Shown: positions 22,260-33,179 of the stretch, piece after piece
Layout of the letters: the number at the start of each line of letters is the position of its first letter
Position numbering within the stretch: position 1 is the stretch's first letter
DNA from: Thalassia testudinum
Taxonomy: Eukaryota > Streptophyta > Magnoliopsida > Alismatales > Hydrocharitaceae
Direction: 5' to 3'
DNA length: 64,000 nucleotides
Assembly: GCA_037157565.1 (NCBI GenBank)
Contig: JAZHRO010000012.1
Span: forward strand, 2,320,501 to 2,384,500
The notes under the pieces: generated by a model
The model's database searches: none
What the model saw: only the letters and a program-made list of their open reading frames with translations
Told to the model about the DNA's origin: nothing
Program-made: the position numbers and the translations under genes

Positions 22260-23424
22260 GAGACACGGGAGGAAGAAAGGTGCCCTGCAATACAAACAAT
22301 CAAACCTGTCCTTAAATGGGTTAGCCTACAGACCTACAGACTCCCAAAACCCGTCTTGAGATAAAGGAACGATTTGATCTACTTCCGTCTGTTCAATCCA
22401 ACCAGTTAGAAGGAGGGACTGGGGAGAAGGTTCTTCCTTCGGCTTGCGCCTCCGGTTCCTAGTGTACCCCCCAGCCGCGATCGTTTGACTCTGCTCCCCT
22501 AGCTAGACATTAGATTGAACAGTAGAAACAGACTAATCGAAAATAATCTCGTTCTGAGTTCTGAAGAGCGAGTCCAATCCTTAAGGCCAATGTCTACTCT
22601 ATTTTATTTAGGGCTAGATATGAATGTGCTTTGGAATGTGATGGGCCCTTTAAATGGGTTGTGCCCTTAATGATTGATTGCTTTGTGTGTACGTGCACAA
22701 CCAATTGTTTTCAAGCAAGATTATTTTTTTGATGTGGTGAATTTTAAGATTCAAATCTTGCTTAGTAGCTTTTAGGATTCAACTTTAGGTGTTTTCAATC
22801 AAGTTTCATTGGCACACCAGGTTTTGCAAGCACAGGTGAAGATATTTTCCTTTAAAGTTTAAAAAGAATGTGGAGTGCCTGGTAGATCCCTAAGAGTTGA
22901 ACCTAATTGGCAGCTACTTGATGAGTTGATTTTATTTGAAGTGGTGCGGCCCAAACAACTCAAACAACTGGCCTGATGCACCACCTAATTAGGCACACAA
23001 ATGATTACCTAATCTGATTTCTACTCGATTATGTGTTTGGATGTGTGTACCGGCTCCTAAGATTGGTTTACCAGTTGAGTTAGAAAATCAGATGAGGTTG
23101 TGTACCTCTGTGAGATTTTTTTATTTTTTTTTCTTTTTTTAATGTGGGGGTTGGAGTGAGTATGGATGTCAAACAACAAACAATCTAACCTTAGAGTTTA
23201 TAAGAACACCTAGGTTGATTGATGTTTGAATTATTATGTGATGAAATGAAATCTAATGGGTGGGAGGTGGGGGATAACTTACAAAACCTTCCACAGCACT
23301 TTACTCCGATTTGCCGCTTTTACCTGTCTCAAAAGAGTACCTGCAATTACAATAAGAAAGGAGAAAAGTGAGGTAAATGATTTGTAAGTTACAAAACGCG
23401 AAGAGAAATCAAAGAGCGTTGCCT
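22260..23424 (-). other. Element C leader with a candidate intron 22285-23282
   Basis: Non-coding leader on the minus strand. Donor GTAAGT is at 23282 and acceptor TTGTTTGTATTGCAG ends at 22285. Both align with signals in element A, and the first ATG follows the acceptor by 26 nt. The block at about 22400-22505 matches A 13165-13275. A T-rich stretch lies at 23117-23143. Confidence 0.55.
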
Positions 23425-23441
23425 CCCCGGCAACGGCGCCA
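23425..23441 (-). other. Primer-binding site of element C (tRNA-Asp)
   Basis: On the minus strand TGGCGCCGTTGCCGGGG, 17 of 17 to the complement of the known plant tRNA-Asp 3' end (CCCCGGCAACGGCGCCA). It lies 3 bp after the LTR and is the only undamaged PBS of the five in the window. Confidence 0.95.
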
Positions 23442-24182
23442 AAATGTTGAACGGTGCGAACCTACGCTAACGTGTACAATTTTGAAAAACCCGTCGTTGT
23501 AGTTCGAAAGCGAAGGATTCGAGTTCAACAAATAAAATTTATACCAAAATTAAAATTCCGGGTCGAACACAGGGAGGCGAACGTTTGATTTAAAAACTTC
23601 GCGTTTCTTTTTATTTTGTCACGAAGAAATTCAATTTAAGCTATCTAAGTATCTATAACAAATAAAAGAGAGAGAGGGAGTAAGAGAGAGAGAAAGAATA
23701 CTACACATGGAAATCAAAATGAGATGTAGAATAGACAAGGAATTTATCATAAAAGAGTTTGTTCGTTACAACTAGAAAACATAAAACAATTACTCTAGAA
23801 AGCATTAAAAGAATGGAGGGAGAAATGTCCTCCTCGACGATCGCTCGGAGGACGAATAGACTACTCTAGAAAGCAGTAAATCTATACTAGAAAGCAGTAA
23901 AAAGAATAGGGAGAGAGAATCCTCCTCGACGGTCGCTTGGAGGACGAGCCGGACGGGACGACGCCTGGATGAAGGAGGACGAAGCGGGACGAAGGAGGAC
24001 GAAGCAGAAGAACGGGAATGGAGCAGCACGCCGTCGTCGTCGCGGGATCCACTTCCGAAGGGGGATGAAAATTTGGACTTTATCTCGCGAGAAGCATCCC
24101 GGGTGTGGGACAAGCTTCTCTTGAGCTTTGGAGAGGTAGAGAGGAGAAGGAAGGGATCAAAATTTCGTATGGAGGGGGTCTC

Positions 24183-24190
24183 CTTTTATA
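24183..24190 (-). promoter_or_regulatory. TATA box, element C 5' LTR
   Basis: TATAAAAG on the minus strand followed by GAGACCCCCTCC, as in element A. Confidence 0.8.
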
Positions 24191-24242
24191 GTTGCAAGGA
24201 GTGGGGGCAAAATGGACATTACATCTTCAAAACAATAAATGA

Positions 24243-24281
24243 GGGGTCTTTAGTGACGGATGAAACCGTCGCTAAAGCCCC
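24243..24281 (-). promoter_or_regulatory. U3 hairpin of element C
   Basis: Inverted repeat GGGG-CTTTAGYGACGG with one mismatch and a 6-nt centre, about 55 bp upstream of the TATA. It is homologous to the perfect 15-bp hairpin of element A (11465-11502). Confidence 0.65.
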
Positions 24282-24731
24282 CAGCGCGCGCGTCGCTTCC
24301 GCGCCCACGCGCGCCCGCTCAGCCGCCTGCGCATAACGCCTGTGCACGTCCGCGAAGTCTCAGCCGTCCGATCGCGAGATCGGACGGCTTAGAATCGCGC
24401 CTTCACCGCTGCCACCCGCCCGCCTGCGCGTGCGATCGCGCGTTCACGCGTGCGTCCAATCGCGCGTCGGCGCTATCGGGCGCGCGCGACCGCACGATCT
24501 TCATCCGACGCTCCACGCGCTTCAATCACCCGCACCTCCAATCTCCTCGCCGCGGCTCGAACTCGCGCCCCGCGCTCGCGTAAGCGCGCTCGACCGCTGC
24601 GCTGCGGTGCGCGGATGGTCGAGCGCATGTTTTAAGCGCCGGGCGGCCACAGCCGTTGGATCGAGATCCAACGGTGGAGAGGAGACGGGTGCGCGGTTTT
24701 CACAAGGTGCGTGCGGCCGTATGGGCGGCTG

Positions 24732-24755
24732 AGATGGCGCCACGTGGCGCCATCT
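24732..24755. promoter_or_regulatory. 24-bp perfect G-box palindrome in the C 5' LTR
   Basis: AGATGG plus core CGCCACGTGGCG plus CCATCT, a perfect palindrome about 540 bp upstream of the TATA. CACGTG is the centre. Homologous sites are at 10033-10052 (F), 10995-11018 and 30986-31009 (A). Confidence 0.75.
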
Positions 24756-25213
24756 TGGCCGTCCATCTTCTGGAAGTTGTAGATGGTGCCACGGATGTCG
24801 GATTGACTCGATTTTTGTGTCATTGGGCTGCGATCGTCGATTCGAATTCATCCGTGTGGTCGGATTTGCCATCTGAAGTGCGGATTTACACCATCCTGGC
24901 CCTTGATCTTCTAGGGTTCCCCGGTCTCTATCTGATGCTACGGATGCCTGATTAGGGCGATCTTGGAGTCGTTGAACTCCAATCGTTGCCCTGATCACAT
25001 CCATACGGTTGGATCTTTGATCCGAGGCCCTGATTAAATGTTTGCCCTATCCAAGCACATAAAAGGAGACAATTAACCTCCATTTTATTCAAACTACTCT
25101 AAATGCACGATGATGCATGTTATGCAATATTTATATTATGAAATGCAATCCTATGCTTAAGAACATGCATATATAGACATTTTAAGTAGTGTAAATGTGT
25201 TTACATCAATCCA

Positions 25214-26266
25214 CAACCACACTATTCTGATTTACCGAATCCTGAAGAACCTAAGGAGAGAAAGGCGAATTTTGGAGAAGAAATCAAGGCTCAGGAACCT
25301 GATTCCGAAGATCCAACTCATGTTCCTTTTCCTGAGGCCTTGATCAGATCAAGGAAGAAGAAGTTTGTTGATAGTAATGAGGAGCTTCTGAATATTTTCA
25401 AGAATGTCGAGATCAATATCCCGCTCCTTGACGCTATCAAGCATATACCGGCTTATGGGAGATTTTTAAAGGATTTATGTACACAGAAGCGTAAGTCGAG
25501 AGAATCTATTTCTAGGATGGTGGTACTCTCCGAGCAGGCTAGTTCTATTATCCTACACCACCTCCCTCAGAAAAAGAGAGATCCAGGTGCTACTTTGATT
25601 TCTTGTGTTATCGGAGATTACACTTTTGATAGAGCACTGCTGGATTTGGGTGCATCCATCAACCTAATTCTGACTTCTCTTTACGAGAAGTTCGGATTAG
25701 GTGAACTTCGATCGACTTTAGTAACGCTAAAGTTAGCAGACTGTTCGGTCACAAATTCGCGAGGCGTTATTGAAGATGTTATTGTTAAGGTTAAGGATTT
25801 CTATTTTCCTATAGATTTCCTTATCCTTGACATGGATGTACCTGAAAATCTGAGGAACATGCCCATCATTCTGGGGCGTCCGTTCCTGACTACCGCTAAG
25901 GCCAACATTAACTGTGAAAGCGGTAGCATGGAAATCACCTTTGGAGATCAAAGAATGAAATTGGATATTTTTAAGGCGATCAATAAATTCGAGGATTGTG
26001 GATTTATTGAGGAACTTGAGGACGATAATGTGCATATTGAAACTTATATGATGGTTTCTGCATTTGAAAGTTCCTCCTCTGATGATGAATTAGACCTGCA
26101 ACCCTCTATGGTAGACCCGCCATGTTCTGAAGAGGTTATTGATTTTCTTCACTTTCAACCTCTTCCTCTTGATGAGTCTTCATCGGCATCTTCCTTACCT
26201 TCAATCATCAACCCACCCCAGCTTGAACTGAAACCATTGCCTGAGAATCTGAAATATCAGTTTTAG
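25214..26266 (+). pseudogene. pro: Element A gag end and protease
   Basis: Continuation of element A after C. The longest open part is 25340-26266 (308 codons). It holds the conserved pre-protease block (EINIPLLDAIKHIPAY, residues 24-39), the aspartic protease site LDLGAS (101-106; Athila-type Gly-Ala in place of Ser/Thr-Gly) and ILGRPFL (177-183). A linker leads towards RT. The frame ends at a TAG at 26264. The role in an intact element is polyprotein cleavage. It has no complete upstream gag or downstream RT in frame. Confidence 0.85.
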
Positions 26267-27071
26267 GACCACACAATACACTCTCTGTGATTATCAGTGC
26301 TAAATTAACAAAGGAGCAGGAGATTAAACTGATTAAGGTCCTGAATGAACACAAGGAGGCAATTGGTTGAACCATTCATGACCTTAGGGGGATCGAGCCA
26401 CCTTATTGCAATCATAGAATATTTTTGGAAGATGGATCCCGCCTTTCTCACTAGATGCAGAGAAGATTAAATCCAAATATGCGAGAAGTAGTCAAGGAGA
26501 TTATTAAGTGGCTCGATGCAGGAATCATTTATCCAATCTCTGATAGTCCTTGGGTAAGTCCCGTGCAGATTGTTCCCAAGAAAGCTGGGATTACCGTTGT
26601 GACTAATGAGAAAGGAGAATCTGTCACAACTCGTTCAGCTTCCTCTTGGAGGGTTTGTATCGATTACAGGAAGCTGAACACAGCCACAAAAAAGGATCAT
26701 TTCCCTCTACCTTTCATTGATCAAATCTTGGAAAGATTAGCTGGGTAGAAGTACTTCTATTTTCTTGATGGATACTCGGGATACACCAAGTTCCTATCCA
26801 TCCCGACGATCAGGAAAAAATGACTTTCACTTGTCCCTACGGAACCTTTGCCTTCCGTAGAATGCCATTCGATTTATGCAATGCACCTGCAACTTTTCAA
26901 AGGTGTATGCTGGCCATATTCTTTGACATGGTGGGAGAGTTTATGGAAGTCCTCATGGATGATTTCTCTATTTTTGGAGAATCGTTTGACTCTTGTCTAG
27001 CTAATCTTGAAATGATTCATAAATGATGCATCAAAACAAGATTAGTCCTTAGTTGGGAAAAGAGTCATTTC
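26267..27071 (+). pseudogene. pol: Element A reverse transcriptase, broken
   Basis: RT domain. It has MQRRLNPNMREVV (26455), the WLDAGIIYPISDS block, WRVCIDYRKLN, FPLPFIDQILERLAG (stop at 26746) and, after a frame break near 26800, YGTFAFRRMPFDLCNAPATF and the active-site LMDDF near 26955. A TGA at 27024 separates the thumb. At least three stops or shifts disable it. DD in LMDDF is intact. Confidence 0.85.
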
Positions 27072-27878
27072 ATGACACAAGAAGGCATCGTCTTGGGTCA
27101 TGTAATCTCTGAACGGGGAATTGAAGTGGATAAAGCTAAGGTTGATGCTATCGTTAAACTTCCTCCTCCCACATCTGTTAAAAAAATTCAATCATTTCTG
27201 GGTCATGTGGGATTCTACAGGAGATTCATCAAGGACTTTTCGAAGGTTGCTCGTCCTTTGAGCAATCTTCTCGCCAAAGAAATGCCATTTGATTTCGACG
27301 AATCATGCCGTAAGGCATTTGACCTTCTTAAAATGGCAGTCACTCATGCTTCGGTGCTGCAACCACCGGTTTGGACAGCCCCTTTTGAGATCATGACCGA
27401 TGCTTCTGGTTACGCGGTCGGGGCTGTTTTGGGTCACAAAGTTAATAGGAAGCCCTTTGTCATCTACTACGCTAGTAAAACTCATGAAGAGGCCCAGAGG
27501 AATTATATTGTTACTGAAAAGGAATTACTAACCGTAGTATTTGGTTTGGAGAAATTCAGGGCTTATCTCTTAGGGTCTCACGTCATTATTTATACTGACC
27601 ACTCGACCTTGAGACATCTCTTGGCCAAAAAGGATGCCAAACCCCGACTTATTCATTGGATTCTTCTGCTTCAAGAATTTGATCTTGAAATCAAGGATAA
27701 ATTCGGGGTACAGAATGTGGTGGCGGATCATCTGTCGAGACTTCTGAGTGATTCTTCTCGTCTAGACATCCCGATTGCTGATACTTTTCCGGACAAAACC
27801 ATCCTTACAGTTTCAGGTGTCCAAACCCCATGGTTTGTTGACATTGTTAATTATTTGGCTATTGGTCAAATCCCCTAG
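27072..27878 (+). pseudogene. pol: Element A RT thumb and RNase H
   Basis: 268 open codons. [19 protein letters not shown] and [19 protein letters not shown] form the RT connection. RNase H catalytic carboxylates are visible in [20 protein letters not shown] and [10 protein letters not shown]. It ends with a linker stopped by a TAG at 27876. Despite upstream breaks this piece is nearly undamaged. It would degrade the RNA strand during minus-strand synthesis. Confidence 0.85.
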
Positions 27879-29117
27879 GATTGGACCAAGCAACAATGGG
27901 ATAGACTCAAATATGAGGCTAAATATTACTTCTGGGAGGTCCCTGAACTGTACTGCATCGGCTCTAATCAGATTATTCGCCAATGTATTCCGGAGAACGA
28001 ATTCAACAGTATACTCGAGTTCTACCATGCGTCTGCGTGTGGTGGAAACTTCTCCAGGAAAAAGATGGTTGCAAAAATTTTGCAATCTGGATTCTATCAG
28101 CCATCTTTATTCAAGGATGCCCAGGAATTCTCAAGGTCGTGTTCCCAATGCCAGGCACTCAGGAGCATAACTAAGAGAGATATGATGCCCCTAAACCCAA
28201 TTCTTCCTGTTGAAATCTTAGACGTTTGGGGCGTTGATTTCATGGGACCCTTCCTCCCTTCATTTGGACATCAATACATTCTCGTCACTGTTGATTACGT
28301 GTCCAAATGGATTGAGGCGATTCCCACCCAAACTAATGACCACAAGGTGGTCATCGATTTTTTCAAGAAGAACATCTTCAGCAGGTTTGGGATTTCGAGG
28401 GCCATCATCAGTGATGGTGGCACTCATTTCACTAATGCCCAGTTCCATAATTTGCTGGCTAAATACGGGGTTAATCACTGAATCTCCACACCTTACCATC
28501 CTCAGACGAATGGACAGGCCGAGATCTCTAATTGGGAGATCGAGAATATTCTGCAAAAAACAATTATGCCTGATCACAAAGACTGGACTCAAAAGCTTGA
28601 GGACGCTCTTTGGGCCTATCGTACGGCATATAAAATGCCCATCGGCTAGTCTCCGTTTCGTCTAGTATATGGAAAGGCGTGCCATTTACCCGTAGAAATT
28701 AAACATAGGGCATTCTGGGCAATCAAGCAGTGCAATCTAGATCTGAGTTTAGCTAGGAAGACCAGGAAACTCCAACTATTTGAGTTGGAGGAACTTAGAA
28801 ATGATGCGTATGAGAATGCCAAGATCTACAAGGCTCAAACCAAAGCTCTACATGACCAATTGATTTCCTGCAAGAGCTTTGAGTAGAACCAGAAGGTCTG
28901 GTTATTCGATTCTCGACTTAAGCTCTTTCCTGGCAAACTTAGGTCGAAATGGAACGGCCCGTTCATTATCGACTAGATATTTCCAAACGGAGTTGTTCAA
29001 ATCTTTGACCCGAAGACGGGTAATTCATTCAAAGTTAACGGTCAACGTCTGAAGCCTGTTATTGACCGTACTATTCCGAAACCCATCTCAGACACGGTTA
29101 CTCTAGCCATGTTGTGA
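27879..29117 (+). pseudogene. pol: Element A integrase, broken
   Basis: IN region. The zinc-binding part is damaged (the second His of the HHCC finger reads Asn in CGGNF), while CSQCQ is intact. The catalytic core keeps VDFMGP and ISDGGTHF (two Asp) and an Asn-Trp-Glu-Ile-Glu stretch for the Glu. A TGA at 28479 and further TAGs (28648, 28884, 28974) break it. Open piece 28065-28481. The C-terminal [17 protein letters not shown] and NGQRLKPV blocks end the polyprotein at TGA 29115-29117. No chromodomain follows. Confidence 0.85.
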
Positions 29118-29250
29118 CTTCTTTGGCTGGACTTCGCCTAGCTGATGGCATTAAACTCAGCAGTTGTACAGTCTAACTCAGAGCTGACCCGAGCTTCATA
29201 TTCAAGTGATAACTTTTGTACTCTACCCTTCCTTTCATGTCTCTTTTTCT

Positions 29251-29286
29251 CAATGTGGACATTGCATTAGCTAGGCATGGGGGGGT
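29251..29286 (+). other. Second polypurine-like motif of element A
   Basis: CAATGTGGACATTGCATTAG followed by CTAGGCATGGGGGGG, 1.25 kb before the 3' LTR. See the cross-element finding. Confidence 0.7.
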
Positions 29287-29707
29287 GGATTTATTTTTGA
29301 ATCATTTTGTCAGCTCTGTGAAATTCTTGTAAATTCTATTTCTCTTCTTATATATATACATAAAAATATATATATATATTTGAATTAGGAAGGAATACTT
29401 GGACATTAGGACTTTTCAATCTTAGGAAATATTACATTAAAATTTGAACACTAAGACCCTTCAGGTCTTTGGGCTTAATCAGCCCGGGTATCCACTAAAA
29501 TGTGGATTTATTTTTCGAGTCCTCGCCATCCTGAATTCTATTTTAATTTAATTAAATAAATTTGGGTGATAAGTACACGACTTATCAACCTGTCCTCTGA
29601 TTTGAGGGAACTTTAAATCTAAGCATCTACACACTATCTTGTCACTAACTCGTTGTTCGGCGATTTTAACGGAAATTGGGTAGCTAATGAACCTTCTAGG
29701 GTGATAT

Positions 29708-29735
29708 GGCTGGTAAGTTATCGTGGGTAACAGCC
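29708..29735 (+). ncRNA. Conserved bulged hairpin, first copy in A
   Basis: GGCT-GGTAA-GTTA-TCGTGGG-TAAC-AGCC: two 4-bp stems with a 5-nt bulge and a 7-nt loop. It is followed by a conserved CATAGGTAGGTTGTC. Confidence 0.5.
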
Positions 29736-29916
29736 CATAGGTAGGTTGTCCAGAGCCCAGTCACTGGACCATTCTCTTTTTACTACCTTTAGATAAATCT
29801 TAGACCAGGGAAGCCACCTAGTTAAAAAAAGAAAAAAAAAGAAAGTCAAAAAGGAAAGAAAAAGAAAAGGAGAAAAGAAAATAAAAGAAATAATCCACAC
29901 TTCGCCGCACGAGTAT

Positions 29917-29944
29917 GGCTGGCAAGTTGTCAGTGGTAACAGCT
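29917..29944 (+). ncRNA. Conserved bulged hairpin, second copy in A
   Basis: GGCT-GGCAA-GTTG-TCAGTGG-TAAC-AGCT, with pairing kept by G-U pairs. It is followed by CATTGACCGGTTGTC, parallel to the first copy 209 bp upstream. Confidence 0.5.
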
Positions 29945-30533
29945 CATTGACCGGTTGTCTAAAACCCTGCTCAAGAAATGCACTAAAAATTCCCAAAACA
30001 CTTAGGAAGAAGCGGAGAAGTAGAATAAGTCGGGGAGATATACACTGGATTCACCCTTGTCTTGACCCCATAAAATAAAAGTAGGGAGAAAGCTACCGAT
30101 CAAAAAGATACACCTTTAGGCAAAATAATCTTTTTAAAGTCACCTAGAGGGGTAGAAACCTGAAGTCCGTTCTAAATGCCGATCAACGAGTCTATCACAT
30201 TCATAATAAGATGCTTAGAACTTAGGGTTCTCATCAAATCTTGGGTAGGTTGAGTCACCGTAGAAAGCCACTCTTTAACCCTAAACTCAAAAATTCAAAA
30301 AAATTAGAAAAGAAGAAAAAGAGAAAAATAAATTTTTCTTTGAATAAGGCGAGGGCTTGAGGCGGTCTGCATTTTGGCAGATACCCGGACGCTATTGTGT
30401 CTTTGAAAGTTCAGATCCTGAGTAAAAAAGTCTTAATGTTGAAAATAATTTATGCCCAAGTAATCTAACCTAATTCTTTTATAAATAGCATGTAGTTTTT
30501 GCTAGGGACTAGCAAAAGATAGGCATGGGGGTG

Positions 30534-32183
30534 TGATGTGCATACATTTGATTAACCTAAAATGTCTATTAATGCATGTTCCTAGTGTCACATTAGCATC
30601 ATACATTGTAAATAGTGCATAAGAGGCATAATCATGCATTTAGATCAAGTTGTATAAATTGTACAGTAATTGTCTCCTTTTTATGGTAAGGGATAGGGCG
30701 ACCTTTTATCAGGACCTTGGATCAAAGATCCAACCGTATGGATCTAATCAAGGCGACGATTGGAGTTCAACGACTCCAAGATCGCCCTAATCGGACATCC
30801 GTAGCACCAGATAGAGATTGAGGAACCCTAAAGATCAAGGGCCAAGATGGTATTAATCTGCACCTCAGAAGACAAATCCGATCACACGGATGGATTCGGA
30901 TAGACGACCGCAGCCTAACGGCATGAAAATTGATCCAATCCGACACCCGTGGCACCGTCTACAATACTCAGAAGATGGACAGCCAAGATGGCACCATGTG
31001 GCACCATCTCAGCTGCCCAACCGGCCCCGAGGACCCGCCTTTGCCTTTCCTCTTCATCCGATCGACAATTCTCCGCCGTTGAATGCTCATCCAGCGACTG
31101 CAGACTTGCACGCTTGAAATCACCGTGCGACACAAAGCCACGCATAGCGTAGTGGTCGAGTGCGCTATGTGAGCGATCAGACGCGAGTTCGAGCCCGCTG
31201 CGCCTCAAATTGAAGAGCAGGCGAGGGGGAGTGCAAGTGAGTGGGGCCGCGCGATGAGGATCGGACGACGCTGAGTGAGCGATAGCTCACACACGTGATC
31301 AGACGCACGGCGCTTACGCGTGATCGCATGCGGGTGCGCGGTGTAGGCGGGGATGGTTTAAGCCGTCCGATCTCTTAATCGGATGGCTGATAACGCATGA
31401 ACGTGTGCGGGCATTTTGGGCGGAGAAGAGGAGCGGACGCGCACAGCTCGCGCACACGTCGCCCACGACGGACCTTTAGTGACGTTTAAGTCTGTCACTA
31501 AAAGTCCTATATTAGTGTTTTCAAAATTAAAATGTCCAAAATGCCCCCACTCCTTGCAACTATAAAAGGAGACCCCCTCCTTACGAATTTCTCATCCCTT
31601 CTCTTTTCTCCCTCTCCAAAGCTCAACAGAAGCTTGTCTCACACCCGGGATGCTCCTTAAGAGCTAAAACCAAATTTTTGCCCCCATTCCGGAAGCGGAT
31701 CTCGTGACGACGACAACGTGTTGCCTCGTTCCCGTTCCTTCTTCTTCGACCTCCTTCTTCCCGCTCCATTCCTCATCTTCCAGGCATTGTCTTGTCCGGC
31801 TCGTCCTCCAAGCGATCGTCGAGGAGGATAACTTCTCTCTCCCATTCCTTTTTCTTGCTTTCTAGAGTAGAATTTTCCTGCTTTCTAGTGTAATTTCTTG
31901 CTTTCTTAGTTGAACAAACATTTTGCAACATCAAGTGAATGTTTTCTCTCTCTCTCTCTTATTATTTCTATTGATTCCAGTTCATTGTAATTACTCCACT
32001 TTTTAAGCAAAAACACAAAAAAATATAATTGCGAATTTTGATCGACGTAGCCTCCTTGAGTTCGACCCGAGATTTCTTTTTCGGTATAAATTTTATTTGT
32101 TGAACCTGAGTTCTTCACTATTCGAACTACAACGACAAGTTTTCAAAACCAATTTCGATAGCGTAGTCCTCCAATGTTCAACA
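30534..32183 (+). mobile_element. Element A 3' LTR
   Basis: A 1650-bp LTR TGATGTGCATAC...GTTCAACA with TATA at 31561-31568. The right target duplication ACGGC is at 32184-32188. It differs from the 5' LTR by many substitutions, mostly transitions. Confidence 0.93.
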
Positions 32184-32188
32184 ACGGC

Positions 32189-33145
32189 CCAGTTGGCCAG
32201 AGCAGTCGCTACTAAGCCCACCCTACGAGGGATGGCATAGCCAATTTATTTTAAGCCCAATAGGCCTACAAACGCATGCACACAAGCCTGCAAGCCTTCC
32301 TCTCTCTCTCTCTCTCAATGATTAGATGAAATGGTGCTAGAGAGTCAACCCCTGTACTAGTCGACATGGTCAGGCATGCGAATCGTTAAATATTACTGCA
32401 AGCGATTCTTAGCGCACGATGTGGTGCTATGTTTGAGCGCCAAATAAGCTATGGCAGTGTGATTTATTAGTAACTTTAGGGGTGAAATTAGGTATTAATT
32501 ATTTATTTATTTTAGAATTAAATTATATATACATGTAGCTAATACATAGGGCTATTAGATGGTATAGTTAATTTACACTAATTAAATATATAAATATATT
32601 TAAAAATTAGTTAAATTTAGTGAAAAATACATGTTTATTTTAGTGTTTATTTCTTAATTAATGTATAAATTAATGAATTAATGGTACAATTGACTCTTAA
32701 TTCAGCTAATTTATATAATTATAAGATTAATAATATTTTTAATTAATTTTAACTGATTTATTTATATATTTACACGTTTAAATACATGGTTTATATATAT
32801 TACATATATTTATACAATATACATGGTATTCTACAGTATAATTAAGGTCATAAATATAATTAAAATAGTTTAATTTATAGTATACAGCAATACAGTATAA
32901 TTTACTTTATTATCTTATTAATTTACTAATCTACATTACATTAACTTAATAACATACCTAATTAACTTATATAAATATAAATATGTACAATATCTAAATA
33001 AATAAATAAATATAGACATATTATTGTACATAATAATCACTGTAAGTTATATGTTTAGTTATATATGTTTAATATGTGCATATGTAGTTATTTATATTTA
33101 CATATAGTAAAAATAAATATAATATATATATATATCCTTTCAAAA

Positions 33146-33179
<34 letters not shown>

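Larger units (their letters stand above)
17466..25208 (-). mobile_element. Element C, complete family I non-autonomous retrotransposon with a novel ORF
   Basis: A 7.7 kb element on the minus strand. The 5' LTR is 23445-25208, the PBS 23425-23441, one large ORF 22259-20457 and the 3' LTR 17466-19227. Target duplication ATCCA is at 17461-17465 and 25209-25213. Leader, PPTs and 3' non-coding region align with element A, but there is no gag, protease, RT, RNase H or integrase. The LTRs differ by about 3 percent over the first 180 bp compared by eye, so it is the youngest datable insertion here. Mobility would need proteins from an A-like partner, which is inference from the shared cis signals. 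Confidence 0.93.
23445..25208 (-). mobile_element. Element C 5' LTR
   Basis: A 1764-bp LTR nearly identical to 17466-19227. TATAAAAG is at 24183-24190 (minus). The hairpin CTTTAGTGACGG/CCGTCGCTAAAG is at 24243-24281 and the 24-bp palindrome at 24732-24755. U3 is very CpG-rich (24280-24620). Confidence 0.94.
29118..30533 (+). other. Element A 3' non-coding region and polypurine tract
   Basis: No env-like ORF. In order it holds the second polypurine-like motif (29251-29286), an ATATAT run (29352-29381), hairpin 29708-29735, a purine-rich run (29822-29892), hairpin 29917-29944, the GGGAGATATACACTGGATTC block (30033-30069), another purine-rich run and the PPT AGGCATGGGGGTG (30521-30533) touching the LTR. 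The order is the same in element C. Confidence 0.8.
10543..32183 (+). mobile_element. Element A, family I Athila-type retrotransposon carrying nested insertions
   Basis: The LTRs are 10543-12184 and 30534-32183. Target duplication ACGGC is at 10538-10542 and 32184-32188. The order is PBS, long leader, gag, PR, RT, RNase H, IN, a 1.4 kb non-coding 3' region and polypurine tract. Without nested B1 and C the element would be about 11.6 kb. The LTRs differ at roughly 7 percent over the first 200 bp compared by eye, so it is older than C. The coding region has many stops, so it is not autonomous now. The integrase has no chromodomain-like tail and there is no env-like ORF. Confidence 0.92.

Noticed and set aside
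29118..30533. env-like gene between pol and the 3' LTR, as in some Athila elements
   Set aside because: The interval is only 1.4 kb in A (1.2-1.4 kb in the others), has stops in all frames and carries conserved non-coding motifs instead.
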